From DAIRDK01 sp035403225 (lineage in GTDB: Bacteria > Bacteroidota > Bacteroidia > Bacteroidales > FEN-979), in contig DAONET010000001.1 of NCBI GenBank assembly GCA_035403225.1, positions 138,162-202,161 on the forward strand: a stretch of 64,000 nucleotides of DNA. Direction: 5' to 3'. How positions within the stretch are numbered: the stretch's first letter is position 1; the number at the start of each line of letters is the position of its first letter. Below the pieces are notes generated by a model. It searched no databases. It saw only the letters and a list, made by a program, of their open reading frames with translations, and had not been told where the DNA came from. The position numbers and the translations under genes were made by a program. This document shows, in pieces, positions 26,198-36,064 of the stretch.

Positions 26198-27574
26198 CTA
26201 TTCTGCCTTTTTCGGAATCCAATGTCTCTGGAAAGTACAATTCTGATAGGGTTCCGAGATATAAATGTAGGTGGTTTTCATTTTGTCTTCGATCCATTTC
26301 TGTATGGCGTCGTATTTATTCTGATCGAGCGCCCACTGCTGGATCTGCGTATAGTCGTCCGAAAGATCGGCCTTGTGAGGGTTGGTTCTCTTTTTCAGGT
26401 AATAGGAACGAAATTGGACCTTCCCCCGTTCTTCCCATTTCACGGTAGAGGATATCTGCCCTTCTTTCAATTTATCAATGACGAAAAAGACTTTGGGATC
26501 AAGGTCTTTCATCAGGAAACGGGTGGTGCCGGTTTGCTGGTTGACCATCATGCCGCCGTTGTTTTTCGAGGGGTCGTCGGAATAGGTCTCCACCGCCTTC
26601 TCAAACGTGATCTGTTTCGTAGCTACCAGGTTGGCGATGCTATCGAGGAATAGTTTTGTCCGGTTCAGTGCTCCCTGATCTACCTTAGGTTGAATCAGGA
26701 TGTGCCTGACGTTGAGGTATTCCCCTCTGCGTTCTATCATCTGGATGATGTGAAAGCCATCTTCGGTTTCCACCACATCCGACACCTCTCCCGGCTTCAG
26801 TTTGAAGGCAGTCGCTTCAAATTCGGGACGCATGGTTCCACGCTGGAACATCCCCAGTTCACCTCCCTTGCTGGCAGACCCGGGATCTTCAGAATACAGA
26901 ACAGCAAGGGTTGAGAAATCATCTCCTTTCAGAATACGTTCCCGGAGATCTTTCAGCCGGTCAGTGGCAGCTTTCTTTTCCGCTTCACCGATCACCGGCG
27001 TTTGCACGATCATTCCCACTTCCACTTCCGATGGAATTTCGGGCAGGCTGTCCTTGGGAATTTTCTTAAAGAAATTTTTCACTTCTGACGGCGACACTCC
27101 GACTGCTTCAGTGATTTTCTGCTGCTCCTGCTGGGCCAGCATCTGTTCTTTCACGATTTTTCTCAACTCTTCCTTTATCTGCACCACCGATCGTCCGTAT
27201 TCCTTTTCCAACGCATCCGGTGACCCGAACTGAAGAATGAAATACCTCATCCGGCGATCCATTTCATTTTCGATCTGGGAGTCGGTGATGGTAAGACTAT
27301 CGACATCTGCCTGGTGAACCAGCATCTTTTGAAACAGCAGGTTATCGAGGATCGAGCACTTCATGTTGGTAGCGCTCCCCGCGATACTGCCTTCGGCCCT
27401 CATCTGCAGATACTGGGCCTCGATGTCGGATTTCAGAATAATATTGTTTCCGACAATCGCGACGATGCCGTCGATCAGGGTATCCTGGGCAAAAGACGGC
27501 AGGCCGACTGTCACTCCGGCGATCAGTAAAAAAAATCGCAATTTTCTCAGCATGCTGTTGTTACCTTTCCGCAT
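26198..27574 (-). CDS. SurA-like periplasmic peptidyl-prolyl isomerase (two parvulin domains)
   Basis: 458 residues with a signal peptide ending GLPSFAQ. A SurA-like N-terminal helical region spans about residues 30-165. Two parvulin regions follow, about 180-280 (GSASKGGELGMFQRG, TEDGFHIIQMIERR) and about 285-385 (LNVRHILIQP, NNGGMM). The start at 27574 shares one base with the stop of the preceding gene (TAATG). A second ATG 21 bases on gives a shorter signal peptide and cannot be excluded. By family it assists outer-membrane protein folding. Confidence 0.9.
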   Translation of the reverse strand: MRKGNNSMLRKLRFFLLIAGVTVGLPSFAQDTLIDGIVAIVGNNIILKSDIEAQYLQMRAEGSIAGSATNMKCSILDNLLFQKMLVHQADVDSLTITDSQIENEMDRRMRYFILQFGSPDALEKEYGRSVVQIKEELRKIVKEQMLAQQEQQKITEAVGVSPSEVKNFFKKIPKDSLPEIPSEVEVGMIVQTPVIGEAEKKAATDRLKDLRERILKGDDFSTLAVLYSEDPGSASKGGELGMFQRGTMRPEFEATAFKLKPGEVSDVVETEDGFHIIQMIERRGEYLNVRHILIQPKVDQGALNRTKLFLDSIANLVATKQITFEKAVETYSDDPSKNNGGMMVNQQTGTTRFLMKDLDPKVFFVIDKLKEGQISSTVKWEERGKVQFRSYYLKKRTNPHKADLSDDYTQIQQWALDQNKYDAIQKWIEDKMKTTYIYISEPYQNCTFQRHWIPKKAE

Positions 27575-28416
27575 TAAAAAATCTCAAAATCATTCTTTTT
27601 CTCTGCCGCCTTATAAACATCGCGGTACATGTTATTGATCAGCTCAATTTTCCTTTTGTTCAGGATGATATTCCTGATCCGGGATTTCTCATAACTTAAC
27701 GGAGAAACATTGTCTTTTATTTGAAAATCCCTGATCCGCATGATATAGATGAAGGTGGAATCCTGGTACTCGATGTTGCGGTTCGCCTTCAAAAAATCGG
27801 CGTCGTTATAGCTTTTCAGGGGGATATCTTTCAACACGTCGGAGAAAGATATCCATTCATCGCTGTCGAGGAAATAGTCTGCAGCCTGCTTCTCGCACAA
27901 TTCTGATAGCCGGGTCAGGGAAACCGGGTCATTAGCGGCCAGTAATTTCCTGACTTGCGGAATCTGCCTTGAAGTGAGGGGCAGCTTCACATATTGAAGT
28001 TTGACGATGTTTTCTTTCAGCAGGAAATTATTCAGATTCGCATTGTAGTACGATTCTATTTCCTCGTCTGTGATCACTGTATCGAGTTTCTGACCGACAA
28101 GCGCATTTTCGTATGCATAGATGATCAACGAATTCTCGTACTCGGTCAGTTGGTCGGTGAAATCAAGCTGACTCGCCGGCAGATAATTTTTCGCCTGGTA
28201 TACCAACAACTGATTTTTAACCCAGTTATCGATATAGCCTTTGATGATATTGATGCTGTCGGTCGTCGTGGAGCCTTTGGGAACAAGTCCCTTGATGTCA
28301 GATTCATACAAGTAATTGTCGTGTACCCTGGCGAGCACCCTTTCCGATTTTTTCTTAAAGAAAGAAGAACATGATACCAGGGGGATCAGCAACAGTATGA
28401 TCAGGGCTTTTCTCAA
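27574..28416 (-). CDS. SurA-N-like periplasmic lipoprotein
   Basis: 280 residues with a lipobox at Cys16 (LIPLVSC), so it should be anchored to a membrane. It lacks a recognisable parvulin domain but has the helical SurA/PrsA-like layout: RVHDNYLYESDI, YIDNWVKNQLLVYQA, ITDEEIESYYNANLNNFLL. It sits between two real parvulin proteins, 3 bases after the upstream gene and overlapping the next by one base. Likely a chaperone-type partner without isomerase activity; this is inferred. Confidence 0.75.
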   Translation of the reverse strand: MRKALIILLLIPLVSCSSFFKKKSERVLARVHDNYLYESDIKGLVPKGSTTTDSINIIKGYIDNWVKNQLLVYQAKNYLPASQLDFTDQLTEYENSLIIYAYENALVGQKLDTVITDEEIESYYNANLNNFLLKENIVKLQYVKLPLTSRQIPQVRKLLAANDPVSLTRLSELCEKQAADYFLDSDEWISFSDVLKDIPLKSYNDADFLKANRNIEYQDSTFIYIMRIRDFQIKDNVSPLSYEKSRIRNIILNKRKIELINNMYRDVYKAAEKKNDFEIF

Positions 28417-28419
28417 TGG

Positions 28420-30414
28420 CTATTTTATTTTAGCAAACACGTCCTGGTTCACGACAACAGGGTATTTTTCCCGGAGTTGGCGGATCCATTCTTTTTCAAG
28501 GTAGTTCTGGTAGTCGGCGGTGATAAGCCCGCGTGATTCCGAGAGTTGTTTCGGCTCGGGTTTCAGAACATCTTTGATATGGACCAGTATCGCCGCACCT
28601 CCGTCACGAATCTCGGGATAGAGGCCAGTTTCCCATTTCACCTGGTCGACGTACTTATTATCTTTCCGCGAGAATTTGTTGTTTTCGATGGTCAGGATAT
28701 GTGCCGTATCAGCATTGATTTCTTTCAGGATAGCGTCATCTTTAAGTCCGGACTTGATAAAGTTTTTCACCTTTGCCACGGCGTTCGGATCTTTGATGGT
28801 ATATACCGTAGCGTCAACACGCGGGCCCCACATATAGGATGATTTGTGCTTTTCATAGTAGAGTTTCAGCCCGGTGGTATCTTTCACCGCTTTCGACCAT
28901 ACTTTCTGATCAGTGAGGTCAAACAACAGGATACCGTCGCGGTATTCGTTTACCAACGCCTTGAATTCCGGATATTTCTTTTCCAGGTGAGCGTTTTCCC
29001 ATTTCACCAGCGTTTCATCCACATAATTCTGGTAAATCTTATCCACCGCTACCTTCAGGTTTTCTTTATCGCGTTTCCGCTGTTTGGTTGAAATGAAATT
29101 CACCAGGTCTTTCTGGAAAAATTTCATGTTTCCGAGTTTGAAGATGACCTTATCCATGTTCATATAAGGCTTAGCATCCCATTTCCCGGTAAAAATGCTG
29201 TCGGTGACGATCGGATAGATCTCTGCCAGGGCATCGGGGTATTCTTCAAATCCGTATTCTTTTTTGATATTGGCAAGCACCACATCGCGGCTTATCTGCG
29301 ACCTGCCATCTTTGTTCACTTTCTGTTTCAGGTCGGCTTTTTCATCCTCGAAGGGTTTGATCTCATCTTTTTCAACCAGCTTCACGATATGCCAGCCATA
29401 GGAAGTCAGGATCGGGGTGGAATAGTCACCGGGGTTCTTCATCTTATAAATGGCGTCAATAAATTCAGGTACCATACGGTTCACACCAAATTTAGGAAGA
29501 ACACCGCCTTTCGGGGCAGAGCCTTTATCGTCGGAGAACTGTTTCACGAGTTCATCCCAGTTACCGCCGTTACGGAGCAGCTGGTAGATACTATCGACTT
29601 TCTTCTGTATCCTGACCGAATCAGCAGCGGCAGAGCCTCTGGGGATAGACACGAAAAGGTGGGCAGCCGTGACTTTACGCATAGCAGGGTATTTTCCGGT
29701 AACCTTGATCAGATGGTAACCAAAATCGGTACGTACCGGTTTCGATATCTTGCTTATCTCCGTGTTATAAGCGCCTGTTTCGAAGGGATAGACCATATCA
29801 AATACCGTGAAGTATCCCAGGTCTCCCCGGTTTCCTTTCATGGCAGGATACTGCGGGGAAGCTTCCCGGTCACGTGCTGACGGATCTTCCGATTCTTCCA
29901 TAGCCAGTTTGGCAAAGTCTTCGCCCTTCATCAACCGGTCATACAACTTGTTGATCTTTTCCCAGGCCTTCAGGGTATCCTCAGGGCTGGCATCGGAAGC
30001 AAGCCGTACAAAAATATGGCTGGCCCGAAGGTCGTACAGCGAGCGGTCATAAGCTTCTTTCACCAACCTGTCGAGCGTCGCTTCGTCAGTAAAATACGGT
30101 TTGGCGAGCTGGTCGCGATAACCCGACAGTTCCGTCTGAAAACTGGATACCGTATCCAGTCCGAGATCTTCCGCCTCTTTCACTTTTAGTTTGAAATTGA
30201 TGAAGAGATCGAGATAATCGTTCAGCGATTTCTTGTCGATCGGTTCGTTTTTCACATTGTTCTTTTGGTAAATGTTCAGGAATTCTCCGACGGTAACCTG
30301 TTTACCAGCGATGGTCATCAACACTTCATCATTACCGGCTGTCTGGGAGTAACCGAGCTGGACTGATCCCAGGACAAGAACAAGCAGAATAAATCGTTTC
30401 ATGCGTTTCATCAT
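28420..30414 (-). CDS. Large parvulin-type peptidyl-prolyl isomerase (PrsA/PpiD-like)
   Basis: 664 residues, signal peptide near residues 1-23 (ending GYSQ). An N-terminal helical chaperone region is followed by two parvulin domains: about residues 130-235 (ASHIFVRL, GDLGYFTVFDMVYPFE, FGYHLIKV) and about 240-355 (TAAHLFVSIP, GGVLPKFGVNRMVPEFIDAI, YGWHIVKLVEK). A long C-terminal helical region follows. It is the first of three folding genes in the operon and lies 69 bases after guaB. Confidence 0.9.
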   Translation of the reverse strand: MMKRMKRFILLVLVLGSVQLGYSQTAGNDEVLMTIAGKQVTVGEFLNIYQKNNVKNEPIDKKSLNDYLDLFINFKLKVKEAEDLGLDTVSSFQTELSGYRDQLAKPYFTDEATLDRLVKEAYDRSLYDLRASHIFVRLASDASPEDTLKAWEKINKLYDRLMKGEDFAKLAMEESEDPSARDREASPQYPAMKGNRGDLGYFTVFDMVYPFETGAYNTEISKISKPVRTDFGYHLIKVTGKYPAMRKVTAAHLFVSIPRGSAAADSVRIQKKVDSIYQLLRNGGNWDELVKQFSDDKGSAPKGGVLPKFGVNRMVPEFIDAIYKMKNPGDYSTPILTSYGWHIVKLVEKDEIKPFEDEKADLKQKVNKDGRSQISRDVVLANIKKEYGFEEYPDALAEIYPIVTDSIFTGKWDAKPYMNMDKVIFKLGNMKFFQKDLVNFISTKQRKRDKENLKVAVDKIYQNYVDETLVKWENAHLEKKYPEFKALVNEYRDGILLFDLTDQKVWSKAVKDTTGLKLYYEKHKSSYMWGPRVDATVYTIKDPNAVAKVKNFIKSGLKDDAILKEINADTAHILTIENNKFSRKDNKYVDQVKWETGLYPEIRDGGAAILVHIKDVLKPEPKQLSESRGLITADYQNYLEKEWIRQLREKYPVVVNQDVFAKIK

Positions 30415-30483
30415 TTCTGTTTGAATATGTATTGCGTAGGTGCTTAATAGAATTTATTTAAACGACAAAAAGAAAAAAAAATT

Positions 30484-31950
30484 TTATCGACTGTAATTCG
30501 GAGCTTCCCGGGTGATCGTGACGTCATGGGGATGGCTTTCGGCAACGCCGGCCGGCGTGATCTTGATGAATTTGGCTTTCTGAAGATCCGTAATATTTTT
30601 TGAACCGGTGTATCCCATTCCCGACCTGAGTCCGCCCACCATCTGGTAAATAACTTCCGAGAGAGATCCTTTGTACGGTACGCGTCCGACGATCCCTTCC
30701 GGCACCAGTTTCCGGATATCATCTTCCATATCCTGGAAATAACGGTCTTTGGACCCTTTTTGCATGGCTTCGATAGAACCCATGCCACGGTATGTCTTGA
30801 ATTTACGTCCTTCGAAGATGATCGTTTCTCCGGGTGATTCGTCCACTCCGGCAAAGAGTGATCCGGCCATGATGGCATGAGCGCCGGCGGCCAGGGCTTT
30901 CACAATATCGCCCGTGTAACGGATGCCTCCATCGGCGATGACCGGCACGCCACTGCCTTTCAACGCCTTTGACACCTCATATACCGCGGTCAGCTGTGGG
31001 ATCCCGATGCCGGCGATGATACGTGTCGTGCAGATGGAACCGGGTCCGATGCCGACTTTCACCCCGTCGATATCCAGTTTCGCCAGGTCACGGGCAGCTT
31101 CCGCCGTAGCGATGTTTCCGACGACGATATCCGTATCCGGGAAGCTCTTTCTCACTTTCCGGGCCATCTCCATCACGGCAATGGTATGCCCGTGAGCCGT
31201 ATCGATAACGATGGCGTCAACGTTTTCACGAACCAACGCTTCCACCCGTTCCATGGTATCTCTGGCGATGCCCACGCCGGCAGCAACACGTAAACGGCCC
31301 CGATTGTCTTTACAGGCATTCGGACGGGCTTTGACCTTGATGATGTCTTTGTAGGTGATGAGACCGACTAACTTGTTATTCTTGTCCACCACCGGAAGTT
31401 TTTCAATCTTATGACGTTGCAGGATTTCTTCTGCCTGCGTAAAATCTGTCAACTCGGTGGTCGTGATCACGTTGTTGGTCATCACTTCGGTGACCGGCCG
31501 TGAGAGGTCGCGTTCAAACCGGAGATCCCGGTTGGTGACTATGCCGACCAGGACATTATCATCGTTGATGACAGGGATTCCACCGATGCCGTATTCCTTC
31601 ATGATGCTGAGCGCATCGATGACCAGCGCATTTTCACGAAGGGTGATCGGGTCGACAATCATCCCGTTCTCGGCCCTCTTCACTTTCCTCACTTCCATCG
31701 CCTGCGCATCAATCGACATGTTTTTATGCAGCACTCCGATACCACCTTCCTGAGCCATGGCAATGGCCATCCGTGATTCTGTGACGGTGTCCATGGCAGC
31801 AGAAACAATGGGGATGTTGAGGCGTATGTTCCTCGAGAGAGCGCCGGTGGTGTCAACCTCTCTGGGAAGGACCTCGGAATAGGCGGGAACAAGTAACACA
31901 TCATCGTACGTAAGTCCCTCACCATGAAATTTTTCTGAATCGAAGAACAT
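30484..31950 (-). CDS. guaB: Inosine-5'-monophosphate dehydrogenase
   Basis: 488 residues from the ATG at 31950, the normal length. A TTG 39 bases upstream adds residues unlike the family. The enzyme oxidises IMP to XMP with NAD+, the committed step to GTP. The catalytic Cys307 is in GPGSICTTR. Two CBS domains occupy about residues 95-205, and the flap region RYFQDMEDDIRKLVPEGIVGRVPYKG is present. CBS domains bind adenine and guanine nucleotides in this family. Confidence 0.97.
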   Translation of the reverse strand: MFFDSEKFHGEGLTYDDVLLVPAYSEVLPREVDTTGALSRNIRLNIPIVSAAMDTVTESRMAIAMAQEGGIGVLHKNMSIDAQAMEVRKVKRAENGMIVDPITLRENALVIDALSIMKEYGIGGIPVINDDNVLVGIVTNRDLRFERDLSRPVTEVMTNNVITTTELTDFTQAEEILQRHKIEKLPVVDKNNKLVGLITYKDIIKVKARPNACKDNRGRLRVAAGVGIARDTMERVEALVRENVDAIVIDTAHGHTIAVMEMARKVRKSFPDTDIVVGNIATAEAARDLAKLDIDGVKVGIGPGSICTTRIIAGIGIPQLTAVYEVSKALKGSGVPVIADGGIRYTGDIVKALAAGAHAIMAGSLFAGVDESPGETIIFEGRKFKTYRGMGSIEAMQKGSKDRYFQDMEDDIRKLVPEGIVGRVPYKGSLSEVIYQMVGGLRSGMGYTGSKNITDLQKAKFIKITPAGVAESHPHDVTITREAPNYSR

Positions 31951-31968
31951 AAAGGGCAAATTAGTCTG

Positions 31969-31976
31969 CGAATGTA
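31969..31976 (-). promoter_or_regulatory. Candidate -7 box for guaB
   Basis: On the minus strand the sequence reads TACATTCG, one change from TAnnTTTG, 18 bases before the ATG at 31950. The -33 element is unclear. Confidence 0.35.
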
Positions 31977-32119
31977 CGAAAATTACCAATCTGTGTATAT
32001 AAACAGAAATATTTTAACCAGCTGTCGTGAACAGTTGAAAATGAGCAGTGTGCCTATAATCATCATTCTTTCTTGTATCTTTACCGTCATGAACAAGAAA
32101 CAATGTTACGAATCCCTGC

Positions 32120-32530
32120 ATGATGGACGTAAAAGATTTTCTGGCCAATGACCGTTTTGCCCGCGACATGGGGATTGTGCTGACGGAGGCCGCCGATGGA
32201 AGGGCCAAAGCCAGTCTCCGTATCACCGATGATCACCTGAACGCGGCCGGGATGGCCCAGGGAGGCGCCATCTTCACCCTGGCCGATTTTGTGCTCGCTG
32301 CCGCATCGAATTCGTACGGGGATCTGGCCGTCACCCTGAACGTGAACATCTCATTCATCAAAGCCACTCCCAAAGGTGTGCTTTACGCCGAAGCATCCGA
32401 GACATCGCGCGGTAAGAGGATCGCCACCTACACCATGAACATCACCAATGAGTCGGGAGAGTTGATCGCCACGGCACAGGGGATGGCTTACCGGAAAGGG
32501 ATCACGAACCAAAATTTGTCCCAACCGTGA
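32120..32530 (+). CDS. PaaI family hotdog thioesterase
   Basis: 136 residues of the hotdog fold. The PaaI-type motif is seen as NAAGMAQGGAIFTLADFVLA, then VTLNVNISFIKATPKGVLYAEA. Members hydrolyse acyl-CoA thioesters such as phenylacetyl-CoA. No catabolic genes are nearby, so the substrate is open. The 3' end overlaps the convergent lipoprotein gene by 29 bases. Confidence 0.85.
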   Translation: MMDVKDFLANDRFARDMGIVLTEAADGRAKASLRITDDHLNAAGMAQGGAIFTLADFVLAAASNSYGDLAVTLNVNISFIKATPKGVLYAEASETSRGKRIATYTMNITNESGELIATAQGMAYRKGITNQNLSQP

Positions 32531-33110
32531 TATAACCCGGGTACACCAGCTGCCGGGCCCCGACATTGATCGTCGGTTTCAGTTTGATGGAAATACGGGT
32601 CGGTTTGTTCCCGATCCCGGCCAGGTTGAACCCGAAGTTCATCATCGCATCCAGTGTTTTTCCTTGTAAAATCTTTTTCAGGTCGAGGTTGAATTGCAAG
32701 GGAATAATGGTGGAACCGTTGTTGGGCGGGATCACGAACGATTTGGCGAGACTTCCTGTAGTCATCTGTATATCATCGATATATAAAATATAATCGATCT
32801 TGTTGAGACCGGCAGAAGTGGTATTCGGGTTACGTCCTTCCAGGTTGAGTTGCAGCGACAACGGAAAGCTGGACTGGGCAAGCGCTTTGGTCAATTTCGC
32901 CAGATCGGCGATGTTGAGATCTTTGACACTTTTATAATTCTGTACATTGATGCCGGCGACGTTAATATTTTCGGCCGACCGGATCCTGAAATCGCACTTG
33001 GTCAGGGTCGCCGCCTGTTGGGCCTGTTGTATCACATCGCAACCCGGCGTAATCGCGATGAGTAGTAAACACATCAACACGCCCCGGTAAACTTTATTTG
33101 CTGCTTTCAT
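32502..33110 (-). CDS. LEA-type 2-like lipoprotein
   Basis: 202 residues with lipobox Cys24 (LIAITPGC). The rest is a single beta-rich domain resembling late-embryogenesis-abundant type 2 / Water-stress domains: RIRSAENINVAGINVQNYKSV, LNLEGRNPNTTSAGLNKIDY and IPLQFNLDLKKIL. Such lipoproteins are common but uncharacterised in Bacteroidota. It is convergent with, and overlaps, the thioesterase gene. Confidence 0.6.
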   Translation of the reverse strand: MKAANKVYRGVLMCLLLIAITPGCDVIQQAQQAATLTKCDFRIRSAENINVAGINVQNYKSVKDLNIADLAKLTKALAQSSFPLSLQLNLEGRNPNTTSAGLNKIDYILYIDDIQMTTGSLAKSFVIPPNNGSTIIPLQFNLDLKKILQGKTLDAMMNFGFNLAGIGNKPTRISIKLKPTINVGARQLVYPGYITVGTNFGS

Positions 33111-33158
33111 TTTATTTCGAATTTCATTTCTTCGTTTTTCCAGATCCTGCGTTCTCTT

Positions 33159-35216
33159 TTACTTTTTTTCGGGTTGATTAAACAGCCATTCAGCGGGCAA
33201 CAGTTGCTTCTTCATACCGGTGGTTCTTACACTGACGATCAGGTCGCCGGTGCCGGTACGGTTGAAATACTCGACCCTGATCTTATGAAACCCTTTCTTC
33301 AGGGCTATTTCGCCCGTCCGTTCCAAACGGGAATGTAATCCGTCATTATTCACCACTTTCATGTCATCGATATACAGGGCGCTACCGTCATCCGATTCCG
33401 TGTAAAAAGCATAAACAGCCGTCTGAGGAACGAGGATATATCCCGACCAGACAAACGCAAAATATTCCGGTTTGTTGGCGGACACGATAGTAAGATTATC
33501 GGCCAATCCCTGTTTTACGGGTTTCATCTTTTTAAAATCAGGCAAACTGTCGTACGATCCTTCGAAATATTTAAATCCGATGCGTGGTTGCGGGTTGGTG
33601 GTGGCTTTCGGCACATAGGCTCTTATTTTTCTGAATTCCCGGGTGGCGATACTGCTGACGGGCTTCCCATCGCGGTAACAGCGGGCTTTAATGACACATC
33701 CCCCTTTGATGACCAGCGGTTTCAGGTATTCCCGCGAGGTAGCGACAGGATCAGCGCCATCCATCGTGTACCGGATAATCACGTTGTCACGATCAGAAGC
33801 CAGGGCCACTTCCATTGAATCGACAAAAGTCCCGAAATCAGTACGAAATACCGGCGGTTCGGTAAGGTCGGGTTTCCCCTTCATGCTGACAGCCACCACC
33901 GGGCACAAGGTATCGGGAGTCTCAGCAGGGAGGCGGATGATCAGCATATCTTCCTGCCGGGTGGTCTTCAGCTTTACAGGTCCCTGTCCGGTCAGCAGGG
34001 TGGCATTCACCTGTTCATTCAGCAAGCCCGGAATCCGCAGATTGTTGTCCGCGGGCCAGTCGAAGATCTGAAAATAGAGGGTAGTGCCTTTGTCTGTCGA
34101 TTTCCGGGTGCAGCGTCCCCAACCCAGGTCAGAGAATGGGTTTGCCTGTGTGCCGTAGATGGATTCTCCGTTCACGGCCATCCATTTCCCAATGACGGCC
34201 AACCGGTCGATGCTTTCCTGCGGAAAGACTCCTTCTGCTGTCGGACCTACATTCAGCAGGTAATTGCCTCCTTTGGAAACGATGTCGCACAACATGCGGA
34301 TGATATCCTTCGCTGATTTGAAGTTTTTATCATGGCTGTTATATCCCCAATGGTCGTTCATGGTCATGCAGGTCTCCCAGTCGGTATCGGGCAGTCCTTT
34401 TGCAGGCACCTGTTGTTCGGGCGTTCCGAAGTCGCCGCCGAACATTCCGGCCTTGGTACTGCCTTCCATATCCATCCTTCCCGCTCCCACCCTGTTGTTG
34501 ATGATGATGTCGGGCTGAATGCTGCGACAGTAATCGTACAGTTCTTTTCCATACTGCTCATTCCAGGTGGATTCCCACTCTCCGTCGAACCAAAGCACGC
34601 TGATATCACCGTATCGGGTCAGCAGTTCTTTCAACTGTGCCTTCAGATAAGTAAGGTAGCGGCTGAAGTCGGCTCCTTCGGTGGAGCGGGTTGTTTCCCA
34701 GGGACGGCGTGGCAGGTAGTCGGGATGATGCCAGTCCATGATGGAATGATAGAAACAGAATTTCAGCCCGTATTTCCGGCAGGCAGCAGCCAGATCGGTC
34801 ATGACATCCTTGCCATACGGGGTATTCATGATGTCGAAATCCGTCAATTTCGAATCGAACATGCAGAATCCTTCGTGATGTTTGCTGGTGATGACAATGT
34901 ATTTCATCCCGGCGTCTTTTGCCATCCTGACCCATTCATCAGCATTGAATTTCAGAGGATTGAAATGCGGCGGCAAGGTATCATACACTTCCAGCGGTAT
35001 CTGTGCTGACGTGCGGATCCATTCGCCATACGATGTCTTTCCGTTCCACTCTCCGGCAGGGATGGAATAGAGGCCCCAGTGGATAAACATCCCGAAACGG
35101 GCATCACGCCACCAGGCCATGCGGGCATTGTGTTGCCCGGGAGTTTCAGTTTGCGGAAAAGCAGGGACAGCCGAAAAAATAAATAAAACAGCAAGCAGCA
35201 GAATCGTTTTTTTCAT
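33159..35216 (-). CDS. GH29 alpha-L-fucosidase with CHB_HEX_C-like and PA14-like C-terminal domains
   Basis: 685 residues, signal peptide 1-21 (ending AFPQ), so exported. The GH29 barrel spans about residues 28-350: WWRDARFGMFIHWGLYS, VITSKHHEGFCMFDS, and the nucleophile Asp211 in VLWFDGEWE. A beta-sandwich follows to about 450. Next is a chitobiase/hexosaminidase C-terminal-like segment (VIIRYTMDGADPVATSREY). A PA14-like carbohydrate-binding domain closes the protein (FAFVWSGYILVPQTAVYAFYT and SDDGSALYIDD). It should release fucose from glycans, with the C-terminal domains adding substrate binding. No Sus genes are adjacent. Linkage is not predictable from the sequence. Confidence 0.9.
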   Translation of the reverse strand: MKKTILLLAVLFIFSAVPAFPQTETPGQHNARMAWWRDARFGMFIHWGLYSIPAGEWNGKTSYGEWIRTSAQIPLEVYDTLPPHFNPLKFNADEWVRMAKDAGMKYIVITSKHHEGFCMFDSKLTDFDIMNTPYGKDVMTDLAAACRKYGLKFCFYHSIMDWHHPDYLPRRPWETTRSTEGADFSRYLTYLKAQLKELLTRYGDISVLWFDGEWESTWNEQYGKELYDYCRSIQPDIIINNRVGAGRMDMEGSTKAGMFGGDFGTPEQQVPAKGLPDTDWETCMTMNDHWGYNSHDKNFKSAKDIIRMLCDIVSKGGNYLLNVGPTAEGVFPQESIDRLAVIGKWMAVNGESIYGTQANPFSDLGWGRCTRKSTDKGTTLYFQIFDWPADNNLRIPGLLNEQVNATLLTGQGPVKLKTTRQEDMLIIRLPAETPDTLCPVVAVSMKGKPDLTEPPVFRTDFGTFVDSMEVALASDRDNVIIRYTMDGADPVATSREYLKPLVIKGGCVIKARCYRDGKPVSSIATREFRKIRAYVPKATTNPQPRIGFKYFEGSYDSLPDFKKMKPVKQGLADNLTIVSANKPEYFAFVWSGYILVPQTAVYAFYTESDDGSALYIDDMKVVNNDGLHSRLERTGEIALKKGFHKIRVEYFNRTGTGDLIVSVRTTGMKKQLLPAEWLFNQPEKK

Positions 35217-35333
35217 GATCGATTTTTTGAGAGGGTAAAAATACGGAAAAGTCAGGAAAATGAAAGGAGGTAGCGGAGGTTTGAAGGTCGGGAAAACACT
35301 TCCCAGTTCGCATTTGGTCTGCCTATCGCGCTT

Positions 35334-35354
35334 CGCATTTTACATTTCGCATTT
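35334..35354. repeat. Modular short repeat, left copy
   Basis: CGCATTTTACATTTCGCATTT. Its reverse complement contains the 15-base string AAATGCGAAATGTAA found at 40374-40388, and a 14-base string found at 40367-40380. It is built from AAATGTA and AAATGCG units. Confidence 0.6.
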
Positions 35355-35746
35355 GATCAGACACAGGTGCAGAGCACTGAACCAATTATCACCATGAACG
35401 AAGCAGTATCCAGGGAAACACATTCACATCTAATTGATTTAGTACATATTAAAAAAGTTATCAACAATTAAGCCGGATTAACATCTCTTTCCCTTAATAT
35501 TCTCGACAGATCAAAACGTTAATTTAGAAATTCATGACGATTATCCGGAAATTCTCAGCGTTTATTTAGTTTTTGTCACAGTCAATTTTTTTTTGATTTT
35601 TTCTTTTTCTATTCCGAACTTTGTTAACCATCATACTAACGAATTCTATCTTTTTATTTCTATTTATGAACGCCTCTCTACCCCATAATGGCACCTTCAC
35701 CCCGAATAACGTCTTCTCATTCATAAGGATGTCTTATCGCATGGCT

Positions 35747-35789
<43 letters not shown>

Positions 35790-36064
35790 AATTTCTCCGG
35801 TAAAAACACTTCTATTCCTTCCGATTCTCTTAAAAAAGAGCCTCCTTTTCCAATGGACAATGATTTTTTTGCACAGAATCACCATATACCAAAAGAAAGG
35901 AGGCAAGGGTAAATGTAAACAATAAAATGGAACTACTGACACAAATCCGCTTTTTTTCGGAAGCAATCGCTTTTGATAAAAAGGCGGTGCGCTCATTTAA
36001 CAGAGAATGTGCGTAATAAAGTATCAATTTGATTATTTAGTTTTCAAACTTAAAAACCTTAAAA

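Noticed and set aside
31951..31989. A longer guaB start (TTG at 31989)
   Set aside because: The extra 13 residues are not part of the family, and the start at 31950 fits the conserved N-terminus and the candidate -7 box.
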